From: Streptomyces natalensis ATCC 27448
GTDB lineage: Bacteria; Actinomycetota; Actinomycetes; Streptomycetales; Streptomycetaceae
Reading direction: 5' to 3'
Assembly (NCBI RefSeq): GCF_000935125.1
Contig: NZ_JRKI01000045.1
Coordinates: 237,058-301,057 of the forward strand
DNA: 64,000 nt
Every line of letters begins with the position of its first letter. The stretch's first letter is position 1. The position numbers and the translations under genes are program-made. The notes beneath the pieces were generated by a model. That model was not told where the DNA came from. It made no database searches and saw nothing but the letters and a program-made list of their open reading frames with translations. Of the stretch, positions 16,956-25,333 are shown in pieces.

Positions 16956-17753
16956 TCAAGTGCCGTTCAAGAAGGAACGGACTTCACTGGCCATTTCATC
17001 GACGGATTGCGCCATGAACAGCTTGCCCTGGTAAGCGGAGATGTCGTAATCCGATTCGATCATTTCCGGGATGGAGAATTTCTCGACCGGGCAGCGGTCG
17101 AGCTTGGCGAGTTCCCCGCTCGATGACAGGAGAGCCGCCCCGTATGCCTTGGTCCGGCCGTCCTCCTGCACGAGTCCCGTCTCCATCGTGAACCAGAAGA
17201 CCTGGCTGATCGCCTGGAGCTCCTGATTGGAGGTGGCGTTGTTCGTGGCTTCGCCGAAAAGTCGGTAAAGGTCGGCGAACAGCGGGTCGGAGAGCATGAC
17301 GACATGCCCGACGAGTTCGTGCAGCATGTCGGGTTCCGGGCTGTAGTGGGGCCGGCTGGGGCACCGCAGGTACAGGGCCGTCGAGAAGATGTCGTCGGCG
17401 AAGCGCCCGTAGAAGTTCTCGATCGGGATCAGCCCGTCGACCGGGAGCAGCCGGAAGCCCGCGGAGTTGTTGAGGCGCTGCCCGACGTCGTCGATTCTGG
17501 CCGTGTGGGTGACGGGCAGCGGCAGCCGGTCCTTGGCCTGGAGATAGCGCGAACTGGCGACGCGGGGGTGTATGGCGTTGAGCTTCGACACCATCGTGCT
17601 CCACAGCAGGTCTTCCTCCGCGCGGTAAGCCACCGGATGAGAGTTGAGCCCGCCCGCTCTGCGGATCGCCTCCGATATTTGTTTCCTGCGCCGGGCGCAG
17701 GACTTATCAATCCGCTCTCCCGCCTTCAGATGGTGCTCATTCGCGCGAGTCAT
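16956..17753 (-). CDS. Pterin-dependent aromatic amino acid hydroxylase
   Basis: 265-residue member of the phenylalanine/tyrosine/tryptophan hydroxylase family, a non-heme iron monooxygenase using tetrahydropterin. Iron ligands are visible as His145 and His150 in MLHELVGHV and Glu191 in FWFTMETGL. It lacks a regulatory ACT domain, as bacterial members do. Whether it makes tyrosine, meta-tyrosine (as PacX does in pacidamycin biosynthesis) or 5-hydroxytryptophan cannot be decided by eye. The neighbouring decarboxylase and amine oxidase make a hydroxylated arylethylamine route likely. It is transcribed leftward from a 302-bp divergent region shared with the decarboxylase. Confidence 0.88.
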   Translation of the reverse strand: MTRANEHHLKAGERIDKSCARRRKQISEAIRRAGGLNSHPVAYRAEEDLLWSTMVSKLNAIHPRVASSRYLQAKDRLPLPVTHTARIDDVGQRLNNSAGFRLLPVDGLIPIENFYGRFADDIFSTALYLRCPSRPHYSPEPDMLHELVGHVVMLSDPLFADLYRLFGEATNNATSNQELQAISQVFWFTMETGLVQEDGRTKAYGAALLSSSGELAKLDRCPVEKFSIPEMIESDYDISAYQGKLFMAQSVDEMASEVRSFLNGT

Positions 17754-18055
17754 GACTGTTCACCAACTCCTGGTTCACTGAATTCAGCGCCTTGCGTACG
17801 AAGAAATTCCCCTCCCCGGGGCGCCCGTTGAAGGATCTCCTAGCGGGCGACCTGTTGCCTCACCAGGCGGCCATTGGAGTGAACTCCGTCCCCGCAGGCT
17901 CCGTCTTCTTGCGTAGTCCTGCTTGACTGGAGTACCGCAGGCATTCACACAGAGATCGCCGGGCGCAATGGCAGGAAAGACGGTCCGGACTCTGGCGGGA
18001 GGCGGGCTGAAATTGCGCGCTAAGCCATGTGGATTACGGTGTGGGAGGCAGTGTC
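17754..18055. promoter_or_regulatory. Divergent promoter region of the aromatic-amine cluster
   Basis: 302 bp between the leftward hydroxylase operon and the rightward decarboxylase. It contains a repeated GTTCAC (17757 and 17774 area) and the short palindrome GGAGTGAACTCC near 17876. These could bind a common regulator, but no regulator gene is inside the cluster. No clear -35/-10 pair was found. Confidence 0.4.
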
Positions 18056-19501
18056 GTGTGTGGGCATATGACGCCGGATGAGTTCCGCCGTCACGGCCAC
18101 CAGGTGATCGACTGGATCGCCGCCTACCAGGAGAAGATCGAGTCGTACCCGGTGCGGTCCCAGGTCGCACCGGGTGAGGTGCTGGACGCGCTGCCGCAGA
18201 GCCCACCGGAGACGGGCGAGGGGTTCGAGGGGGTCCTGGCGGACCTGGACCGGGTGCTGATGCCGGGTATCACGCACTGGCAGCATCCTTCGTTCTTCGC
18301 ATACTTCCCGGCCAACGCCAGCGGCCCGGCGATTCTGGGCGACCTTCTCTCGTCCGGGCTGGGCGTTCAGGGCATGCTGTGGGCGACCAGCCCGGCCTGC
18401 ACCGAGCTGGAGACCCGGGTGGTCGACTGGCTGGCGCAGCTGCTGGGACTGCCGGAGGCGTTCCGGGGCAACGGCGTCATCCAGGACTCGGCGTCCAGCG
18501 CCTCGCTGGTGGCAGTCGTTGCCGCGCTGCACCGAGCGGGCGGGGGGAAGCCGGGGCGGGACGGCATCGAAGCGCGGTACACGATCTACACCAGCTCACA
18601 CACCCACTCCTCGCTGGAGAAGACCGCACGGATCTGCGGCATCGGCGCGGCTGCCGTGCGGGTGGTGGACGTCGATCCGCAGACCCTGGCGATGGACCCG
18701 GCCCGCCTGGAGACGATGATCGCCCAGGACCGCGCGGCCGGTGCCGTTCCGCTGCTGGTGTGCGCGACGGTCGGCACCACCTCCACCACCGCGGTCGACC
18801 CGGTGCCCGAGATCGGCGCGGTGTGCCGCCGCAACAGCGCCTGGCTGCACGTGGACGCGGCCTATGCGGGCGTGGCGGCGGTGTGTCCGGAACTGCGGTG
18901 GCTCAACGACGGACTGGCTCAATACGCCGACTCCTACGTGACCAACCCGCACAAGTGGATGCTCACCAACTTCGACTGCACCGCGCTGTGGGTGGCCGAC
19001 CGCGCACCGCTGGTGGGCGCGCTCTCGGTCCTCCCCGAGTACCTGCGCAACCAGGCCACCGCCTCGGGTGAGGTCATCGACTACCGCGACTGGCAGATCC
19101 CGCTCGGCCGCCGCTTTCGCGCGCTCAAGCTGTGGTCGGTGATCCGCTGGTACGGGGCGCAGGGGCTGCGAGAACACATCCGCAGCGGTATCGGCCTGGC
19201 GCAGCAGCTGGCCGGGTGGATCGAGGCCGACGCGGCATTCCACCTGCACCCCCACCACCCGCTGGGCCTGGTCTGCTTCCGCCCGCTGTGGCCGCAGCTG
19301 CCCGACGCCGAGGCGGACGCGGCCACGCTGCGGATCATGCAACGGCTGAACGACTCCGGCGAGCTGTACCTCACCCACACCAAGGCCGGCGGCCGGGTAC
19401 TGCTGCGCATGGCCATCGGCGCACCGGGCACCGAGCAGCGGCACGTGCGAGGCGCCTGGGACCGGATCGCCGCCGCGGTGCGCACCGAAGCCGCACCGTG
19501 A
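18056..19501 (+). CDS. Aromatic-L-amino-acid decarboxylase (PLP, group II)
   Basis: 481 residues from the GTG at 18056, which lies 8 bp after a GGGAGG site; the ATG at 18068 is too far from it (about 20 bp) but gives a 477-residue product. Numbered from that ATG, family marks are THWQHPSFFAYFPA, the PLP-stacking His180 in SSHTHSS, HVDAAYAG (Asp263), the Schiff-base Lys296 in TNPHKWMLTNFDC, and DYRDWQIPLGRRFRALKLW. The loop Tyr in LPEYLRNQ is the residue that favours decarboxylation over aldehyde formation in animal and plant relatives. It should turn the hydroxylated aromatic amino acid into an arylethylamine such as tyramine or serotonin. Confidence 0.92.
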   Translation: MCGHMTPDEFRRHGHQVIDWIAAYQEKIESYPVRSQVAPGEVLDALPQSPPETGEGFEGVLADLDRVLMPGITHWQHPSFFAYFPANASGPAILGDLLSSGLGVQGMLWATSPACTELETRVVDWLAQLLGLPEAFRGNGVIQDSASSASLVAVVAALHRAGGGKPGRDGIEARYTIYTSSHTHSSLEKTARICGIGAAAVRVVDVDPQTLAMDPARLETMIAQDRAAGAVPLLVCATVGTTSTTAVDPVPEIGAVCRRNSAWLHVDAAYAGVAAVCPELRWLNDGLAQYADSYVTNPHKWMLTNFDCTALWVADRAPLVGALSVLPEYLRNQATASGEVIDYRDWQIPLGRRFRALKLWSVIRWYGAQGLREHIRSGIGLAQQLAGWIEADAAFHLHPHHPLGLVCFRPLWPQLPDAEADAATLRIMQRLNDSGELYLTHTKAGGRVLLRMAIGAPGTEQRHVRGAWDRIAAAVRTEAAP

Positions 19502-19576
19502 CGCCCACGCCCAGCGAGGCGCCCGAGCCGCTTCGCACCGCACGCCGAATCCTCGGCCGACCTTTCAGGAGCACAC

Positions 19577-20893
19577 ATGCACGACGTGATCATCATCGGC
19601 GGCGGCATCTCCGGCGCCACCGCCGCCCGCGAACTGGGCACAGCAGGGCATCCCGTGGTGCTGCTGGAAGCCCGCGACCGCCTCGGGGGACGGACCTGGA
19701 CCAGCACCTTCCCCGGCACCGACACACCTGTCGACCTCGGCGGCATGTGGCTGGGCCGCCGTGACACCTTCCGAAACATCTACGCCGAGGCCGCCCGCTA
19801 CCAACTGCCCGTCGTCCAAAGCCCGAGCACGACCGTCAGCAGCCTGTTCATCGACGGCATTCGCCACACCGACCCGCAGGCACTGCCCCCCGGCTACGGC
19901 GCCGAAATCGAAGACGCCATCCGGCGCATGACCGATACCGCCCAGGCCACCGGCCCCCATCTCCACGACCCCGACCGCACCCGTCCCCTCGATGTGTCGA
20001 TTCGCCAGTACCTGACCACGCTCGGCCTGTCCGCCACAGCGCTCGCCACCCTCAGCCAGCAGGCGTCGGTGCACTACGGTGCCCCCGCCGACGAGATCTC
20101 CGCCCTGTACCTTCTCGGTGAGATCGCCACCCGCTACACCCTGTTCGCGCAGCAGACGCTGGCGCTCGATGTCCTCGACAGCTTCCGCGACGGGACGAAG
20201 GCCCTCCTGGACGCCCTCATCGCCGATGCCGGCGCCGAGGTTCACCTGTCCTCACCCGTGCGCCGTGTCGCCCAGGCAGCCGACCACGTGGAGGTCATCA
20301 CCGACGCCGACGAGCGGTTCGTCGCCCGTACCGCGATCGTCGCCACTCCGTTGAACTGCTGGCACGGCATCGACTTCCACCCGGCCCTGCACCCCGCCAA
20401 GCAGGCCGTCACCTCCCAAGGGCACGCCGGGCACTTCGCCAAGGTCTGGCTGCTGGCCGAGGGCCTGCCCGATCCGTCCTTCTTCGCTGCGGGAACCCCG
20501 GACGGATTCCAGTGGATCCGCACCGAACGGGTCACCGCCCAGGGCAGCCTGCTCACCGGCTTCGGTGACCCCGTGGCCTCCCCCGACCTGTACACCCTGT
20601 CCGGAGCACAGAAAGCCCTCGCCGCCTACGCACCAGAGGCCCGAGTCAAGGCCGTACACAGCCACGACTGGAACGAGGACCCGTACTCGCGCGGCACCTG
20701 GATCGCCTACCGCCCCGGCTGGATCACCACACACGGGCCCGCCATCAGCGCCCCCGAAGGACGCATCGCCTTCGCCGGCGGCGACACCTCCACCAGCTTC
20801 AACGCCCTGTGGATGGACGGAGCCGTCGAAACCGGCATCCGCGCCGCCGCCCACACCCGCACTCTGCTCACAACACCGGGCACCGACCGCTGA
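19577..20893 (+). CDS. Flavin monoamine oxidase family protein
   Basis: 438-residue FAD enzyme of the MAO/amino-oxidase superfamily. The dinucleotide fold IIIGGGISGATAARELG is followed by LEARDRLGGRTWT, and the C-terminal FAD contact is GRIAFAGGDTSTSFNALWMDGAVE. At the site where animal MAO links FAD covalently (a GGCY-type motif) this protein has SRGTW, so FAD is probably bound non-covalently. It follows the decarboxylase by 75 bp and probably shares its transcript. The expected reaction is oxidation of the arylethylamine to an aldehyde or imine. That the pathway makes an amine and then oxidises it suggests an aldehyde intermediate or controlled turnover. Confidence 0.9.
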   Translation: MHDVIIIGGGISGATAARELGTAGHPVVLLEARDRLGGRTWTSTFPGTDTPVDLGGMWLGRRDTFRNIYAEAARYQLPVVQSPSTTVSSLFIDGIRHTDPQALPPGYGAEIEDAIRRMTDTAQATGPHLHDPDRTRPLDVSIRQYLTTLGLSATALATLSQQASVHYGAPADEISALYLLGEIATRYTLFAQQTLALDVLDSFRDGTKALLDALIADAGAEVHLSSPVRRVAQAADHVEVITDADERFVARTAIVATPLNCWHGIDFHPALHPAKQAVTSQGHAGHFAKVWLLAEGLPDPSFFAAGTPDGFQWIRTERVTAQGSLLTGFGDPVASPDLYTLSGAQKALAAYAPEARVKAVHSHDWNEDPYSRGTWIAYRPGWITTHGPAISAPEGRIAFAGGDTSTSFNALWMDGAVETGIRAAAHTRTLLTTPGTDR

Positions 20894-20956
20894 TTCCGGG
20901 CGACGTGCTGTGGGTCGAGCCGCATAGCGGTCTGCTTGCGGGGATCGGCGCGAGCC

Positions 20957-21982
20957 TCAGCGTGCGCCGGGCTCGGGGCCGTCGCCGAACGGCAGCAGAT
21001 TGCCCGCGATGCGGGGTACGCAGCGGTCGAGCCCGGCGCCTCGACCGGCGAGGACCTCGAAGCCGGTCGGCCTCAGCCGCAACTCGATCGCCCGCAGCCG
21101 GTCGAGGTTCCCCAACGTACGGACCCGCTCCCGCAGGGCCGGTCGGTCGAAGAGGTCCTCCGGGCGTACGAACACCGCACCACCGCGGGCTTCTGCCTCC
21201 TCGCCCGCGAGATCGACGAGGCTGATGCCGCCCGGGTGGAAGACCCGGTCCGCGGCCAGCCAGCTCACGGGCAGGTCCGCGAACAACTCGGCCATGTCGG
21301 CGAAGCGCATCGGCAGGACCACGGGGTTGAGGTAGGCGTCGGCGTCCGCGACGTCCTGTTCAGCCGCGGTGAGTGCGGTACCGGTCCAGCCGGTGGGGAA
21401 GCCGTAGTCCGCGAGCGACAGTTCGAGTCCGAGGTCGCGGATGGTGGCGAGCCCGTCCTCGGGGCTGTTGGGCGGCGTGAGCAGTTGCACGAGCTCCCGG
21501 TCCAGCATCCGGCCGAATTCGCCGACCGTGTCGTACAGCCACAGATAGATCAGTCCATCGTCCGCGAGGTGCTCGGCGAGCCACCGCAGTCCGGCCCGCG
21601 GCGAGGGGAGATGGTGCAGGACTCCACAGCAGACCACCATGTCGAACCGGCGCCGCAGGCTCAGTTCGGGCATGCTGCCGTGAACGAACTCGACGTTGGT
21701 CACCCCGTACCGCTCGGCGGACCGTCGCGCGATCTCAAGGGAGCGGCGGCAGGCGTCCACCCCCGTGAACCGGGCCCGGGGGTAACGCCGGGCGAGCGCC
21801 AGCAGGATGGAGCCGGTTCCGCACCCGGCGTCGAGTACCTCCCAGCCCGCCAGCTCAGCGTCCCGCAAAACGAAGGGGAGTTGGTCGGCGATCATGTCCA
21901 TGAGCGGAGCGTCCTCCGCCGGGGACGGGAAGGGAAAAGCCTCGTAGAGCTGTGCGACGTCGCTCGTCATCTCGGGTGTCAC
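20957..21982 (-). CDS. Class I SAM-dependent methyltransferase
   Basis: 341 residues. The SAM pocket is visible as VLDAGCGTGSILLALA, FTGVDACRRSLEIA and FDMVVCCGVLHHLPSPRAGL. The N-terminal LYEAFPFPSPAED resembles a group of bacterial methyltransferases that act on large or complex acceptors; the last 120 residues form an extra domain with no recognised motif. It is convergent with the monoamine oxidase and divergent from the carbamoyltransferase. Substrate unknown; a tailoring step in the same pathway is the simplest reading. ATG codons at 21982 and 21970 are both possible starts. Confidence 0.85.
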   Translation of the reverse strand: MTPEMTSDVAQLYEAFPFPSPAEDAPLMDMIADQLPFVLRDAELAGWEVLDAGCGTGSILLALARRYPRARFTGVDACRRSLEIARRSAERYGVTNVEFVHGSMPELSLRRRFDMVVCCGVLHHLPSPRAGLRWLAEHLADDGLIYLWLYDTVGEFGRMLDRELVQLLTPPNSPEDGLATIRDLGLELSLADYGFPTGWTGTALTAAEQDVADADAYLNPVVLPMRFADMAELFADLPVSWLAADRVFHPGGISLVDLAGEEAEARGGAVFVRPEDLFDRPALRERVRTLGNLDRLRAIELRLRPTGFEVLAGRGAGLDRCVPRIAGNLLPFGDGPEPGAR

Positions 21983-22489
21983 CTTCCTGCTTTCGATTTC
22001 CGGAGTGTCGAGAGCCGAAAATATCGGTCACTTTCCGAGGGCCGCCGGAAAGTCTGAGTCGACATTTGAAGCGCCCCTGAAGCGCCTCAAAAGGATCTCA
22101 AAAACCCGATGTCCATGTTCGCTACGTTCGGCCATTCGGGTGAAATGGGCGGCTTCGGGATATGAAGTGCGCATTCGCGGGCACACCGCTGTATGCCCGA
22201 TGCGTGTGCCCCCATTCACCACGGTTACCGCTGGTCAACGCTGCGGAGCGGACCGTGATCCTGTTTGCGGAAAACCCGGGGAATCCGTGAAACCCACCAT
22301 CGGCGAAGCGTGGTGAAGCATCACCCGCGAATTCTCCGCTGGCGAATCCTGGAAAGCCGTGCCGAGAATCCCCTGGAGGAGATCGGTACGAGGAGAGTCG
22401 AGCACGGCTTTGGGTCGTGAGCCGTACGCGGACATCGCCGACACCTATGACCGCTCCGTCGCTCGGGCGACGGAAGAGAGGCTGAAGCA
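21983..22489. other. Long divergent spacer before the carbamoyltransferase
   Basis: About 500 bp, noticeably less GC-rich than its surroundings, with no intact gene. It must hold the promoters of the methyltransferase and carbamoyltransferase. The last 80 bp contain a reading frame resembling the start of another methyltransferase, listed separately. Confidence 0.45.
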
Positions 22490-22496
22490 ATGCTGA
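22410..22496 (+). pseudogene. Possible methyltransferase N-terminal remnant
   Basis: A 28-codon frame opening at TTG 22410 encodes REPYADIADTYDRSVARA, the typical opening of small SAM methyltransferases (Y-x-x-IA-x-x-YD). It then stops, overlapping the carbamoyltransferase start as ATGCTGA. It may be a leftover after deletion, or a short leader that couples translation of the next gene. No independent support. Confidence 0.3.
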
Positions 22497-24178
22497 TCTG
22501 CGGGCTGAAGCTGACACACGACGGCGGGGTCGCCGTCATCGAGGACGGCACGCTGCTGTGCAGCATCGAGATGGAGAAACTGGACGGCAACCCGCGCTAC
22601 CAGCCGCTGGACCGGCTGGAAGCCGTCGAGGACGTCCTGGCCGGGCAGGGAGTGAGGCTGTCCGACCTCGATGCCGTCGTGGTCGACGGGTGGATGGCGG
22701 CGCCGGGTGACCCGACACCCATGCTGCGGGAGCTGACGCACCATGGGCGGCAAGTAGCAGTCAAGGTCGCGCCGTACTCCGAGGCGGACGGCACCGCCGG
22801 GCCGGCCCTGCACCGCTACGAGTTCGAGGGCCTGCCGCTGGGAGACCGTGTCGTCCGGTACGCCAGTTACCACCACGTGACGCAGCATCTGCTCGGCGCC
22901 TACTGCACCAGCCCGTTCGCCGCCCGCGGCGAATCCGCACTGGGGATCGTCTGGGACGGCGGCACCGTTCCCCGGTTGTACAGGGTGGACACCGCCCCCT
23001 TCCGGGTACGGAGCCTGGGGCCCCTCTTCCCCCTCTACGGCAATGCCTTCGCCGACTACTGCGCCCAGTGGGACCCGTTCCGTTCACAGGCGGCGCCGCA
23101 ACAGGACAAGCAGGACATCTCCAACGCCGCCGTCCCCCGGAACCTCGACGTGGCAGGCAAGGCGATGGCGTATGCCGCCCTGGGACGGGACGAACCGACG
23201 CTGTACCGGATGTTCGACAACCAACTGGACTGTATTCCGTTCACGTTCGACACCGGGATCGAGCTGGCCGAGTGGTTCCGCGAGCACCGCGCCGAGGTGC
23301 GGCCCGGCGGCTCGGAAGCCGACTTCATCGCGAGCTTCCAGGGCTATGTCGGCACCAGGCTGCTGACCGCGCTGCGCGAGCGCGTGGCGGAGCTCGCTCC
23401 CGACGTGCGCAGCCCGAACCTGTGCCTGTCGGGCGGGTGCGCCCTCAACATCAAGTGGAACAGCCTGATCCGGAACAGTGGCCTCTTCCGCGAGGTATGG
23501 ATTCCGCCGTTCCCGAACGACTCCGGCGCCGCGATCGGCACGGCAGCCGCGGAGATGGTGAGTCAGCAGGGCAGAACCGCCCTGGACTGGGACGTGTTCC
23601 GCGGCCCCCGGCTGCTGCCGGTGACCGAGGTGCCCGGGTGGACATGGGAGTCGTGCGACGCCGCCGGGCTCGCCAAGGTGCTCCACGAGACCGCGCAGCC
23701 GGTCGTGGTCCTCAACGGGCGGGCCGAGTTGGGGCCCCGCGCGCTCGGCGGCCGCAGCATCCTCGCCCCGGCCAACGATCCCAAGATGAAGGACCGGCTC
23801 AACGACCTCAAGGGCCGCGCCAACTACCGTCCGGTCGCCCCGATCTGCAGGGAACACCGGGCACCGGAGATCTTCGCCCCCGGCTGTCCGGACCCGTACA
23901 TGCTCTTCGACCACGAGGTGCGCCCCGGGTGGCACGACAAGATTCCGGCCGTCGTCCACCTCGACGGCACGGCACGGCTCCAGACCGTCACCGAGCACCA
24001 CAACCCGCTGCTGGCGGCGGTGCTCACGGAGTACGAGCAGCTCAGCGGCGTACCGGTGCTGTGCAACACCAGCGCCAACGACAAGGGGTGCGGCTTCTTC
24101 CCCGATGTGCGCGCAGCGGCGCGCTGGGGCCGCGCGGACCTGCTGTGGTCGGACGGGCGGCTGTACTCCCGGCGGTGA
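22490..24178 (+). CDS. CmcH/NodU/TobZ-family carbamoyltransferase
   Basis: 562 residues, the standard length for two-domain O-carbamoyltransferases that use carbamoyl phosphate and ATP. The N-terminal Kae1-like domain shows LKLTHDGGVAVIEDG, the metal-site histidines in SYHHVTQHLLGAY, WDGGT, and LSGGCALNIKWN. The C-terminal YrdC-like part shows GRAELGPRALGGRSILA and GRANYRPVAPI. The ATG at 22490 has GAGAGG upstream. Natural-product members carbamoylate a hydroxyl group late in biosynthesis, so the final product here probably carries a carbamate. All family motifs look intact. Confidence 0.92.
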   Translation: MLICGLKLTHDGGVAVIEDGTLLCSIEMEKLDGNPRYQPLDRLEAVEDVLAGQGVRLSDLDAVVVDGWMAAPGDPTPMLRELTHHGRQVAVKVAPYSEADGTAGPALHRYEFEGLPLGDRVVRYASYHHVTQHLLGAYCTSPFAARGESALGIVWDGGTVPRLYRVDTAPFRVRSLGPLFPLYGNAFADYCAQWDPFRSQAAPQQDKQDISNAAVPRNLDVAGKAMAYAALGRDEPTLYRMFDNQLDCIPFTFDTGIELAEWFREHRAEVRPGGSEADFIASFQGYVGTRLLTALRERVAELAPDVRSPNLCLSGGCALNIKWNSLIRNSGLFREVWIPPFPNDSGAAIGTAAAEMVSQQGRTALDWDVFRGPRLLPVTEVPGWTWESCDAAGLAKVLHETAQPVVVLNGRAELGPRALGGRSILAPANDPKMKDRLNDLKGRANYRPVAPICREHRAPEIFAPGCPDPYMLFDHEVRPGWHDKIPAVVHLDGTARLQTVTEHHNPLLAAVLTEYEQLSGVPVLCNTSANDKGCGFFPDVRAAARWGRADLLWSDGRLYSRR

Positions 24179-24265
24179 CTACGCGCAACGCTGCTTCGGC
24201 AAAGCTCGGCATGGGCGCGGATGATCAACGGCCGCTCCACCTCCTGGGAGAAATCCGGGAGGACT

Positions 24266-24396
24266 GTGGATCATCTCTTCACCGTCGACGGGTGCTCGGC
24301 CACTCCTGTCCCAACGACCGCGCTCGCCGCGGAAGGGCTCCTCGAGCGGCAGCACCTTCAGGAGTGGGTGATCGAGCATCCGGCGGTGCTCGGCGA
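24266..24396 (+). pseudogene. 5' fragment of the nuclease-RAMA-ATL gene (duplicate)
   Basis: 131 bp matching 8708-8838 with seven mismatches by eye (about 95% identity), same orientation, encoding VDHLFTVDGCSATPV and the HLQEWVIEHP helix, then breaking off before the catalytic residues. The copy keeps a GTG start with GGGAGG upstream. It ends 17 bp before the stop codon of the convergent DeoR gene. The copies have diverged, so this is an older duplication or the remains of a related gene cut by insertion of the neighbouring cluster. Confidence 0.85.
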
Positions 24397-24413
24397 GCGG
24401 ACGGCGCCAGACG

Positions 24414-25175
24414 TCAGACCCGGAGGACCCGGGGCCCCAGGAGCGCGTAGCGGTGGGCCTCGGCGGCGGACAGGCCGGTGTCGGTGATGAGGGTTTCGAA
24501 GTCCGAGATCTCGGCGAAGCGGCAGAAGCTGCTGGCGCCGAACTTTCCGTGGTGGCCCAGGAAGATGCGCCGCCGGGAGACCTCCAGGGCCTTGGCCTTC
24601 ACATCGGCGACGGTCGGGTCGGGGGTGGTCAGACCGGACTGCCGCGAGATGCCGTTCGATCCGAGATACGCGAGGTCGATGACGAAGCCCGCGAGCATCG
24701 AGCATGCCCAGGAGCCGACGCTCGCGAGGGTGCGGGCGCGCACCCGCCCGCCGAGCAGCAGGACCGTGATGTGGGGGGACTCGGCGACCGCCGTGGCCGT
24801 CGGCAGCGATGCGGTCACCACCGTCAGCGGCCGGTCGGTGGGCAGCAGCCCGGCGAGGATCTGGGGCGTGTAGCCCTCGTCGACGAACACGGTCTCGGCG
24901 TCGCCGAGCAGCTTCGCGCCCTGCGCGGCGATCCGGCGTTTGTTCTCCACGTGCAGGGTGACCCGCTGTGCAAGGTCCGTCTCGAACCCGGCGCTCTCCA
25001 CCGGATAGGCGCCGCCGCGGGTACGGCGCACCAGGCCGCGGCGCTCCAGCTCGGCCAGATCACGCCGGATGGTCTCCGCTGCCACCCCGAAGTCGGCGGC
25101 GGCGTCGGTGACTTCGAGCCTGCCGTTCCGCCTCGCAAGGGTCAGTAATCGGTGGTGCCGCTCTTGTGGACGCAT
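24414..25175 (-). CDS. DeoR/GlpR-family transcriptional regulator
   Basis: 253 residues. The N-terminal HTH ERHHRLLTLARRNGRLEVTDAAADFGVAAETIRRDLAELE is split only by normal variation from the DeoR signature, and the C-terminal sugar-phosphate-isomerase-like sensor domain shows VFVDEGYTPQIL, SLPTATAVAE, LLLGGRV and the terminal TDTGLSAAEAHRYALLG. The ATG at 25175 has GGGAGGGTG upstream. The likely effector is a phosphorylated sugar. No sugar operon is adjacent. This gene marks the start of ordinary chromosomal content at the right border of the accessory zone. Confidence 0.88.
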   Translation of the reverse strand: MRPQERHHRLLTLARRNGRLEVTDAAADFGVAAETIRRDLAELERRGLVRRTRGGAYPVESAGFETDLAQRVTLHVENKRRIAAQGAKLLGDAETVFVDEGYTPQILAGLLPTDRPLTVVTASLPTATAVAESPHITVLLLGGRVRARTLASVGSWACSMLAGFVIDLAYLGSNGISRQSGLTTPDPTVADVKAKALEVSRRRIFLGHHGKFGASSFCRFAEISDFETLITDTGLSAAEAHRYALLGPRVLRV

Positions 25176-25333
25176 CCCCGCACCCTCCCCACGCCCCTGC
25201 ACCTCGCAGGACGGGGGCAAGGTAACAGGCGGGCCGGTAACGGCTTTTGGCGCCGCTCCGCAGACCGCGGGCCGCGGCGGTGGCCCCACGGAGGGCGTCC
25301 CTCAGGCCAGGCGGCCCCAAGGCCACCGGTCTC

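Noticed and set aside
18056..19501. Decarboxylase as an aromatic aldehyde synthase
   Set aside because: The loop residue is Tyr (LPEYLRNQ), as in true decarboxylases, and a separate monoamine oxidase follows.
8708..24396. The 131-bp repeats as attachment sites of one integrative element
   Set aside because: They are diverged coding sequence, have no perfect core, and the integrase lies between them in truncated form; a gene-remnant explanation fits better.
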